In this document: positions 57,877 through 64,000 of the stretch, in pieces | Numbering within the stretch: position 1 is the stretch's first letter | Layout of the letters: each line of letters opens with the position of its first letter | Origin: Neorhodopirellula lusitana | GTDB taxonomy: Bacteria; Planctomycetota; Planctomycetia; Pirellulales; Pirellulaceae | Length of the DNA stretch: 64,000 bases | Direction of reading: 5' to 3' | NCBI RefSeq assembly: GCF_900182915.1 | Contig: NZ_FXUG01000001.1 | Location: 1-64,000, forward strand | Translations under genes and position numbers: made by a program | Notes under the pieces: model-generated | Seen by the model: the letters and a program-made list of their open reading frames with translations, nothing else | The model's database searches: none | What the model was told of the DNA's origin: nothing

Positions 57877-59073
57877 ATGCCTAAGTTTTCAGACAGAATC
57901 CAAAACCTGCCCGCCTCTCCGATTCGTAAGCTTGTCCCGTTCGCGGACGCAGCGAAAGCCCGTGGTACCCACGTTTACCACTTGAACATTGGCCAGCCGG
58001 ACATTGAAACACCGCCCCGCTTTTTCGAAGCCATCACCGAGGCCGACGTCAAGGTACTCGCCTATAGCCACTCAGCCGGGATCGAGTCACTTCGCGATGG
58101 GATTGCAGACTATTACACGCGGCTTGGGCATCCCATTTCCGCCAACGATGTCCTCGTTACTACGGGAGCTTCCGAAGCACTCAATTTCGTTCTCACAGCG
58201 GTTTTAAACCCAGGAGACGAAATCATTGTCCCGGAGCCATTTTATGCGAACTACATTTCGTTTTCGATGGGCAACGATGGCGTTGTTGTGCCGGTGACGT
58301 CGACGATCGAGGATGATTTTGCCTTACCAGATATCGAAGCCCTTGAAGCCAAGATCACGCCGCGAACGCGAGCGATTTTGATTTGTAACCCCGGCAACCC
58401 AACGGGCGTTTTGTATCCGAAAGAGGCATTGGAAAAACTACAAGCGATTTGCAAGAAGCACGATCTGTTCCTGATTGCAGACGAAGTCTACCGTGAGTTC
58501 GCCTATGGCGGTCACACACACCATTCGACGCTGGGATTGGTCGGACTCGAAGAAAACGTCATTGTCATTGACTCCATCTCGAAACGGTTTTCGGCCTGTG
58601 GTGCCAGGATCGGCTGCATTGTTTCGCGCAACCAAGAGTTCATGGGGCTCGTGTTAAAAATGGCCCAAGCTCGATTGTCGCCACCCACACTTGGGCAATT
58701 GGGAGCGGCAGCGATTTATGACATGCCACCGAGTTACTACGAAGGCGTTGTGGCTGAATACACGAAACGGCGAGATATTTTGACGGCGGCGTTGGGCGAA
58801 ATCGAAGGTGTCGTATGCCCCCAGGTCAACGGTGCGTTCTATGCAATGGTTCGACTCCCCGTCGCCAACGCCGATGATTTCTGCCAATGGATGCTGGAAG
58901 AGTTCGAGCATGAAGGCGCCACCGTCATGATGGCTCCTGGATCCGGATTTTACGCGACGCCGGGCCAGGGACAAAACGAAGTCCGCATCGCTTACGTGCT
59001 GCAGCAAGATGAACTTGCCGCCGCCATGAGATGCCTGAAAGCAGGCTTGGAAGCTTACGCGAAAACCCACTAG
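57877..59073 (+). CDS. Class I/II pyridoxal-phosphate aminotransferase
   Basis: 398 residues of the AspC/AlaT-like fold type I group. Visible: LNIGQPDIETPPRF at the N-terminus, TTGASEALNFVL, NPGNPTGVLYPKEALEKL, LIADEVYREFAYGG and the PLP lysine in SISKRFSACGARIGC (about 249), then QNEVRIAYV with the carboxylate-binding Arg. ATG at 57877 is preferred over a TTG at 57820. It lies upstream of leuA in the same direction but is separated by 250 bp from the leuA promoter candidate. Possibly aspartate, alanine or branched-chain related; amino acid specificity is not readable. Confidence 0.92.
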   Translation: MPKFSDRIQNLPASPIRKLVPFADAAKARGTHVYHLNIGQPDIETPPRFFEAITEADVKVLAYSHSAGIESLRDGIADYYTRLGHPISANDVLVTTGASEALNFVLTAVLNPGDEIIVPEPFYANYISFSMGNDGVVVPVTSTIEDDFALPDIEALEAKITPRTRAILICNPGNPTGVLYPKEALEKLQAICKKHDLFLIADEVYREFAYGGHTHHSTLGLVGLEENVIVIDSISKRFSACGARIGCIVSRNQEFMGLVLKMAQARLSPPTLGQLGAAAIYDMPPSYYEGVVAEYTKRRDILTAALGEIEGVVCPQVNGAFYAMVRLPVANADDFCQWMLEEFEHEGATVMMAPGSGFYATPGQGQNEVRIAYVLQQDELAAAMRCLKAGLEAYAKTH

Positions 59074-59288
59074 GTTCGAACCGACTTCAGTTGATCCGAG
59101 CGGTTGTTGCTACGGATGCGTGGCCTCGATTTGTTTGAACGAGTTGGATCGGCGCATCGCGGCCGCGGCCGGAGTGGTGCATGATCGTGACGCGGCGAGT
59201 GGCCTGAAACGGCCTTGTGCTTTTGCCTCCTTCCGATTCCTTTCGGGTGATTGAAGAGAGATGGCCAGGACGAGTTTTGGCAAAGGCC

Positions 59289-59318
59289 TTGACCCGAGGT
59301 GGGGTGCCGGATTACTTT
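59289..59318 (+). promoter_or_regulatory. Candidate leuA promoter
   Basis: TTGACC (59289-59294) and TACTTT (59313-59318) with an 18-bp spacer resemble sigma-70 boxes. A start site seven bases on would fall at about 59325, right at the ATG of the leader peptide. That would make the leader mRNA leaderless. Inference only. Confidence 0.45.
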
Positions 59319-59325
59319 ACGAAGC

Positions 59326-59409
59326 ATGATGACTGCACTCACTTTACGACTTCTCGATCTCGGACTGCTACTAGGCACGTTCCCGAGCCGATTCGTCGTG
59401 GGTACTTAA
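59326..59409 (+). CDS. Leucine-rich leader peptide of leuA
   Basis: A 27-codon ORF (ATG ATG ... TAA) with eight leucines at positions 5, 7, 9, 10, 12 and 14-16, so 30 percent Leu. Codons used are CTC, TTA, CTT, CTC, CTC, CTG, CTA, CTA; the run of three is CTG CTA CTA at 59365-59373. It ends 31 bp before the terminator arm and 117 bp before leuA. It has no good Shine-Dalgarno, which would fit leaderless translation from the candidate promoter. The peptide is predicted to be a ribosome sensor of charged leucyl-tRNA, like LeuL in enterobacteria, and not a functional protein. Confidence 0.85.
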   Translation: MMTALTLRLLDLGLLLGTFPSRFVVGT

Positions 59410-59448
59410 AACACACAGTCATCCCACCCAATCACGAATCAGCCCGGG
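59382..59448 (+). promoter_or_regulatory. leuA antiterminator structure
   Basis: Segment 59382-59396 (cccgagccgattcgt) can pair with 59434-59448 (acgaatcagcccggg) at 13 of 15 positions, including seven contiguous pairs. The second segment contains the 5' arm of the terminator, so the two hairpins exclude each other. A weaker 5-bp pairing, ctcgg (59359-59363) with ccgag (59383-59387), could serve as the protector stem that frees the terminator. Confidence 0.75.
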
Positions 59449-59477
59449 CCGCTTGCCATGCGACTCGGGCTTTTTTT
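59441..59477 (+). terminator. leuA attenuator terminator
   Basis: Arms 59441-59452 and 59460-59471 pair at 11 of 12 positions (one G-T pair, one mismatch), with a 7-nt loop (ttgccat) and seven T at 59471-59477. This is a good intrinsic terminator placed 50 bp before leuA, where it must be read through to express the gene. Confidence 0.85.
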
Positions 59478-59526
59478 GTACCTCGTTTGTCGATCCGTTT
59501 TCACTTCCTTTCCCACTGGACCGGTC

Positions 59527-61110
59527 ATGTCCGAACCCAACGATTCCCAAACCGAGACCGTCAACACGCGTCCCATCCGAATTTTCGACACCACGCTTCG
59601 CGATGGTGAGCAATCACCAGGTGCAAGCATGAACCTGGCGGAAAAGCTGGAAGTCGCTTCGGCTCTAGCGGAAATGGGCGTGGACGTGATCGAAGCCGGT
59701 TTCCCGATCGCGTCACCGGGGGACTTTGAATCGGTTCGTCAAATCGCGTCGACCGTTCGCGGCTCAACCATTTGTGGACTGGCTCGATGCAATGACAAGG
59801 ACATTGATCGTGCTTGGGAAGCCTTGAAGGTGGCTCCGTCCAGCCGGATCCATGTGTTCTTGGCGACCAGCGCCATTCACCGTGAATTCAAGTTGCGGAT
59901 GTCGACCGATGAAATCGTTGAGCGAGCGGTCTCGGGTGTGAAGCGTGCTGCTTCGTATTGTGACGATGTTGAATTTTCGCCTGAAGATGCCTGCCGTACA
60001 GAGCATGATTTCTTGTGCCGCGTAGTGGAAGCGGCGATTGATGCGGGAGCGACCACGATCAATGTTCCTGATACGGTTGGGTATGCCACGCCGAGCGAGA
60101 TCTATGATCGATTCGCGATGTTGATGAACCGAGTGCCAAACATTGATAAGGCGATTTTGAGCACGCATTGCCACGATGATTTGGGCATGGCGGTGGCCAA
60201 TTCGTTGGCCGCGGTCTCCGCCGGGGCTGGGCAAATCGAGTGCACGATCAACGGTATCGGTGAACGGGCCGGCAACGCGGCTCTGGAAGAGGTCGTGATG
60301 GCGATGAAGACGCGTGAGGACTTCTATCACCTGACGACTAATATTGATACCAAGCGATTGGTGCCGATGAGCCGTTTGGTTAGCAAGACCACGGGGATCA
60401 ACGTGCAACGCAACAAAGCGATTGTCGGTCGCAATGCGTTCGCACATGAGTCCGGCATTCACCAAGATGGGATGCTGAAGGAACGCAGCACCTACGAGAT
60501 CATGTCACCCGAAGAAGTTGGTTTTTCAAAGACTGACCTGGTGTTGGGCAAACACAGCGGACGAGCAGCGTTGGCCGATCGTGCCAAGCAGTTGGGCTAC
60601 ACGCTGACTGGCGAGCAGTTGCAAGAAGTCTTTGACCGCTTCAAAGAGTTGGCTGACAAGAAGAAAGAAATCTACGATGGCGACATCATGGCGTTGGTTC
60701 AACAACAGATCAGCGGCCCGATCGTGGCTCAGTGGAGTTTGATCGACTACGAAGTGACCAGTGCCAGAAACAAGACGCCGGATGTGCGGGTGACCCTGGG
60801 GCACGGTGGCCAGGAGTTCACGGAACAGGTTTCGCAAGGGGATGGACCGATTGATGCTGCTTTTTGGGCGGTGGAAAAGATCACCGGAATCGAGCTGGTT
60901 TGCAAAGACTTCCGTGTCCGGAGTGCCACTTTGGGACGCGACGCCATCGGGGAAGTGAACCTGGAAGTGGAACACAAAGGACGCACTTTCCGCGGGATTG
61001 GTGCCAGTACGGATAGTGTGGAGAGCACTATCTTGGCGATGCTCAATGCGATCAACCGCATCATGGTTGGGCAAGATGATCCCGCTGAAGGCGATCTAGC
61101 ACATCCTTGA
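59527..61110 (+). CDS. leuA: 2-isopropylmalate synthase
   Basis: 527 residues, the first committed enzyme of leucine synthesis (acetyl-CoA plus 2-oxoisovalerate). The HMGL-like TIM barrel begins with FDTTLRDGEQSPG (about 18-30). The metal-binding His pair is in STHCHDDLGMAVANS, followed by GIGERAGNAALEEVVMAMK. HESGIHQDGMLK closes the catalytic half. The C-terminal LeuA allosteric domain (about 390-510, VTLGHGGQEFTEQVSQGDGP onward) suggests leucine feedback in addition to attenuation. ATG at 59527 is used; the frame is open to 59458, inside the terminator. Its last 50 bp overlap a convergent gene. Confidence 0.97.
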   Translation: MSEPNDSQTETVNTRPIRIFDTTLRDGEQSPGASMNLAEKLEVASALAEMGVDVIEAGFPIASPGDFESVRQIASTVRGSTICGLARCNDKDIDRAWEALKVAPSSRIHVFLATSAIHREFKLRMSTDEIVERAVSGVKRAASYCDDVEFSPEDACRTEHDFLCRVVEAAIDAGATTINVPDTVGYATPSEIYDRFAMLMNRVPNIDKAILSTHCHDDLGMAVANSLAAVSAGAGQIECTINGIGERAGNAALEEVVMAMKTREDFYHLTTNIDTKRLVPMSRLVSKTTGINVQRNKAIVGRNAFAHESGIHQDGMLKERSTYEIMSPEEVGFSKTDLVLGKHSGRAALADRAKQLGYTLTGEQLQEVFDRFKELADKKKEIYDGDIMALVQQQISGPIVAQWSLIDYEVTSARNKTPDVRVTLGHGGQEFTEQVSQGDGPIDAAFWAVEKITGIELVCKDFRVRSATLGRDAIGEVNLEVEHKGRTFRGIGASTDSVESTILAMLNAINRIMVGQDDPAEGDLAHP

Positions 61111-61564
61111 TTTGATGCGGGTGTTGAACATGCAGTTGCACGCCCACTTCCATCAAATGCATCCGCTCGGCCGGGGATACCAGCCCGGTCGAGATGCGGG
61201 CCGCCTGTGGGTGGGCCAGCTTGGCGGATGCGATCGAGGTGATCACCTGGGCTATTCCCGCTTCGCCAATTGCCCACACGAATGCGTCGGCGCGTAACTT
61301 GCCGAGCGTCTTTTGAAAGGTGCGCGGGGTCGCATCGGGGAACAATTGTATTTGCCAAGTCGGTATGGAATCGGCGTGTTTGGGCCGATTTGATTCCGGC
61401 GATGGAACGTGAACCTGGTCGGCCATCCAGCTGGTTATTCCATCCAAGTAGGCTGAGGTGGCTGGGCCGATCCAGCACCAATGGTGTTTAGCCTCGGACG
61501 TTATTCGTTCGGAAGTCGTCTCATCGGGCGAGATCTTTTCGGTCGCCGTTTTTGCGTCAGCCAT
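61061..61564 (-). CDS. Small protein of unknown function
   Basis: 167 residues, no family recognised. It starts at ATG 61564 within the last 8 bp of the upstream regulator gene (ATGGCTGA), so translation is coupled. Contents: a polar first 30 residues, then SAYLDGITSWMADQVHVPSP, and a helical region with RTFQKTLGKLRADAFVWAIG and SPAERMHLMEVGVQLHV. The 3' end overlaps the end of leuA by 50 bp on the opposite strand. Confidence 0.65.
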   Translation of the reverse strand: MADAKTATEKISPDETTSERITSEAKHHWCWIGPATSAYLDGITSWMADQVHVPSPESNRPKHADSIPTWQIQLFPDATPRTFQKTLGKLRADAFVWAIGEAGIAQVITSIASAKLAHPQAARISTGLVSPAERMHLMEVGVQLHVQHPHQIKDVLDRLQRDHLAQP

Positions 61565-63017
61565 CGGCGAGTTTCCGCAGCAAGCGAGCACGGCTGATTC
61601 CGAGTCGGCGAGCGGCTTCGGCCTTATTGCCATCCGCTGCGATCATCGCTTTGGCGATTAGCTCGGACTCGTAGATTTGTACTGCTTTGTCGAGTGACTC
61701 AATCTGAAACGCTTGAGGCGGTTCAGGGGATGGTCCGATGTGGATGTTGTTTTCGGATTGAATGACCGCGACCGAGCCTTTGGATGGTGCGTGAAACGAA
61801 CGGATCGCCAAGGGCAAGTGTTCTCGCATGACTCGGTCACCGCGGACCGCTTGTTTGGCGAACTGCATTGCTGAAAGCATTTCATTCCACTGGCCGGGCC
61901 AGGGATAGGATTCGATCAGCTGGATTGCGTCTCGCGAAAGTCGAGCTGTTTCCACCAAGCTCTGCGCGATCATTGCCAGGTCCGTTGTTCGCGAGGCAAG
62001 CGTTGGCAATTCAATCCGCATCAGGCTCATCGCGTCGGCGAGCGCTGGCAATAGTTTGGTGTCGACCGCGTTAGCGTTGATTGCGTGATCGTCATCTGGT
62101 GTGTGCTGGGACGAGCTTTCGATTAATCCGATCAATCGCAACCGGTCGGGCCAGGATTCCAGCCATTGGGCCAGTCGTTGTTGCCCGTCGGCGGGCATTT
62201 CTTCGAGACGTTCCAGGCACAGTGTGCTGGATAGATCTTGTGTGTGGGAGAGCGGTGCGATCGCTGGCGACGCGTAGACTTCCAAAAGTTCCGCATCCAT
62301 TAAGGCTGCGTCCAGGCAAACGTAGGGTTCGTCGGGGTTCGCTCGAGACTGGTGATGGATGCAGACGGCCAAGTCCGTCGCTCCGCTGCCGCGCGGACCG
62401 ACCAAGGCAACATGGCAACGCATTTGACCGGCGAAGTTGACGCGGTCTCGTAGACGCCGCGATGTCAGCGAGTCGCCGGCAAGCAGCATTCGCGATCGAG
62501 ATTTTTGATCTGCTTGAACGCGTTTGATTTGTTCAGCAACCTGGGCGGCTTGGCGAACACCATCGCTGGCGAACCAAACTTCCCAAGGCACATCGGCGTC
62601 GGGCAGAAAATCGCCTAAGCAGCCGAGTATCAAGCCATTGGCTGCCGGCGTGTCGACCAGCTTGGATGAACTTGTCGTTGCGCTTGCCGGGTCACTGGTT
62701 TTTGCACTCGCGGGTGGACTGGCAAGCCGGATGAAATGAGCCGTTGCCGTGATGGACACACCTTCGGCGTGAACGGCGCGTTCCGCGTGGGCGGCCAGAT
62801 CTGCATGGATGCCAGGATCGGTCCCGGTGAGTGGGATGGTCAGGCGGCAGGTTTGATGACCGCGATCCTGATTCTCAATTCGCCAAGCATGCGGTGCTGG
62901 CTGAAGAGCCTTGGCCATGGCATCGGGGATTGGATCACCGATGCCCAGGTTGTCTCGCCCCAGACGCTGACGCATCGCGGCGGACAGGAACGCAACCTGC
63001 CCATCGGCATCGATCAA
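61557..63017 (-). CDS. Degenerate NtrC-type regulator with Fis-like HTH
   Basis: 486 residues from TTG 63017. A PAS-like N-terminus (LIDADGQVAFLSAAMRQRLG), a Ser/Ala/Thr-rich linker, then an NtrC-like AAA+ region. The Walker A reads GPRGSGATDLA: the lysine is replaced by Ala, and I find no GAFTGA loop, so it should neither hydrolyse ATP nor activate sigma-54. The C-terminus has a Fis helix-turn-helix (GNKAEAARRLGISRARLLRK). The PAS strand clearly extends upstream (RLLDATGSCFW precedes), but the frame has no ATG/GTG/TTG before 63017. CTG at 63119 is a candidate start. Overlaps the next gene by 8 bp. Confidence 0.75.
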   Translation of the reverse strand: MIDADGQVAFLSAAMRQRLGRDNLGIGDPIPDAMAKALQPAPHAWRIENQDRGHQTCRLTIPLTGTDPGIHADLAAHAERAVHAEGVSITATAHFIRLASPPASAKTSDPASATTSSSKLVDTPAANGLILGCLGDFLPDADVPWEVWFASDGVRQAAQVAEQIKRVQADQKSRSRMLLAGDSLTSRRLRDRVNFAGQMRCHVALVGPRGSGATDLAVCIHHQSRANPDEPYVCLDAALMDAELLEVYASPAIAPLSHTQDLSSTLCLERLEEMPADGQQRLAQWLESWPDRLRLIGLIESSSQHTPDDDHAINANAVDTKLLPALADAMSLMRIELPTLASRTTDLAMIAQSLVETARLSRDAIQLIESYPWPGQWNEMLSAMQFAKQAVRGDRVMREHLPLAIRSFHAPSKGSVAVIQSENNIHIGPSPEPPQAFQIESLDKAVQIYESELIAKAMIAADGNKAEAARRLGISRARLLRKLADG

Positions 63018-63124
63018 CCAGAAACAACTTCCAGTTGCATCGAGCAGGCGTTCGAGCGACCCACCACGTGTTCGACGTGGCTTACCGGTCGTTGCGGATG
63101 GGCGAGTCGAATTGTCCAGCTTGC

Positions 63125-63520
63125 TTAGAATGTATCGAGGATGAAGTGGTGGCCACTGTGGAAGCGGCGATTACTTGGATAGTAATTGTGCCACTGCTTA
63201 TTGTAGACCGGGATTCTCATCTCTTGGGGATAACGATGATACAAGCTATCCGAACTCTTGAAGTAGTCTTGGCTGTAGAAGTTTTGGGGGTAATAAACGT
63301 AGGGGTAGTGGTAGAAGCGGTTCCAGTCGACATTCGCCGCTGAACTGCCCCACGCTTGACCGAATGCCGGTTGTTGGCCTGGCCCCATTGCTCCGTAACC
63401 TTGTGGGCTTTGGGCACCGTAGCCCGGAACACCGCCTTGAGCGGACGCTTCGGTAGGCTGACTTGCCGACATTACGGCAAGTCCAACGGCGACGGTCAGA
63501 ATAATAGTTGGACGAATCAC
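63125..63520 (-). CDS. Secreted Tyr-rich protein
   Basis: 131 residues with a signal peptide (cleavage near ASAQG). The mature protein is low-complexity: Gly/Gln/Pro-rich (GYGAQSPQGYGAMGPGQQP), then a Tyr/Asn/His-rich block (FYHYPYVYYPQNFYSQDYF) and a His-rich end. GTG start at 63520 with GGGA about 8 nt upstream. The stop is close to the start of the regulator gene downstream, so they may be one transcript. Possibly an envelope or matrix protein; no domain recognised. Confidence 0.75.
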   Translation of the reverse strand: MIRPTIILTVAVGLAVMSASQPTEASAQGGVPGYGAQSPQGYGAMGPGQQPAFGQAWGSSAANVDWNRFYHYPYVYYPQNFYSQDYFKSSDSLYHRYPQEMRIPVYNKQWHNYYPSNRRFHSGHHFILDTF

Positions 63521-63716
63521 TTGAGTTTCCCGTTTGGCGACATCTCGACGAACCGAGGTCCACCGACCTCCTAGATAGCAACATCCCTTTCTTCGGCACG
63601 ACTGAGGGGATCGGTTGAGTTGTTTCTACCGCTAAAATCGGAACTCGAACCTCAAACCGCTATTTCGCGTACTCTGACGACATCAAAAACTTGCTTCCAA
63701 CCGCACTTCCGTGACC

Positions 63717-64000
63717 ATGTTCCCTGATATTGAAAGTCGTTCCGCCTTGGTTATTCCCTGTTTTCCAGTTTTTCGATGGGGAACAAAAGTGGGTGGGGGC
63801 GTCGGCGTTCGGTGGGCGATGGCTTTGCTAGCGATGCTCTTGCTAGGGATGTCCGTTGCCGGGGCGGCGGAAGTCAACGCCCGCCTGTCCAGCGGCCAGG
63901 CTTACGTGGACGCTCCACTGACCTTGCAGATTTCAATTCAAAACGTGGGTGAGTTTGAGCCGCCGAATGTTCCGGCCGTCGATGGTTTGGAGATCGAATA
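63717..64000 (+). CDS. BatD-like protein, 5' part only
   Basis: The frame is open to the right edge, 94 codons so far. A long basic n-region is followed by a hydrophobic signal segment (MALLAMLLLGMSVAGA) with cleavage near AGAAE. Then comes a beta-rich start (ARLSSGQAYVDAPLTLQISI, then QNVGEFEPPNVPAVDGL) typical of BatD, in which the first Ig-like domain opens with a xVxxxxVYxGExxxLxI pattern. ATG at 63717 or, in frame, 63819. BatD works with MoxR, DUF58 and other Bat proteins at the membrane. Incomplete, so domain content beyond this is unknown. Confidence 0.65.
   Translation, partial: MFPDIESRSALVIPCFPVFRWGTKVGGGVGVRWAMALLAMLLLGMSVAGAAEVNARLSSGQAYVDAPLTLQISIQNVGEFEPPNVPAVDGLEIE

Noticed and set aside
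59458-59526. Longer leuA N-terminus of 23 residues
   Set aside because: It would begin inside the terminator hairpin and T-tract; the enzyme's first strand begins after the ATG at 59527.

Overview
The window looks like a chromosomal segment from a planctomycete of the Rhodopirellula/Pirellulales type. The main evidence is a giant surface protein opening with the planctomycete extracellular motif (EPLETRRLMAAD), several zinc-ribbon membrane proteins, a Ser/Thr kinase with a large C-terminal region behind one membrane segment, and mostly single genes rather than long operons. No rRNA, tRNA, IS element, prophage or CRISPR array was found.

Left part (0-20 kb): two ABC-2 permeases, a Gfo/Idh/MocA oxidoreductase, mfd, two hotdog-fold proteins (PaaI and MaoC types), a MoxR ATPase, an overlapping STAS/sensor-kinase pair, a membrane-anchored coiled-coil protein, an ECF sigma factor divergent from an HD-PAS-GGDEF protein, a lactonase, and a DUF58 protein with a small membrane protein. 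Middle (21-39 kb): tatC with a large insertion, a DJ-1/PfpI protein, two lipoproteins, trpA, a RoxA/MauG-like di-haem cytochrome, ftsY, a 1278-residue kinase, a GlmU-like uridylyltransferase overlapping prs, flgM, a sugar-phosphate isomerase and a zinc-ribbon membrane protein.

Right part (40-64 kb): an SdrD-repeat surface protein with a WD40 protein and a zinc-ribbon membrane protein upstream; a tightly overlapped arginine cluster argB / argD-like / argF in which the ArgD-like protein has lost the PLP lysine and carries a long Asp-Glu tail; a flagellin-like protein with hook-IN repeats; a hybrid histidine kinase; a class I aminotransferase; leuA; a degenerate NtrC-type regulator overlapping a small unknown gene; a secreted Tyr-rich protein; and the start of a BatD-like gene at the right edge.

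The strongest regulatory find is in front of leuA. A 27-codon ORF with eight leucine codons is followed by mutually exclusive antiterminator and terminator hairpins and a T-tract, which reads as a complete leucine attenuator. The most unusual genome-scale pattern is a family of short, degenerate tandem arrays. Units are exactly 15 bp in every coding example and 14, 16 or 18 bp in the intergenic ones. They sit in linkers, tails and spacers across the window. Other points to check are degenerate enzyme domains (ArgD-like, HD-GYP, NtrC ATPase) and two genes whose open frames have no ATG/GTG/TTG start where the domain requires one.
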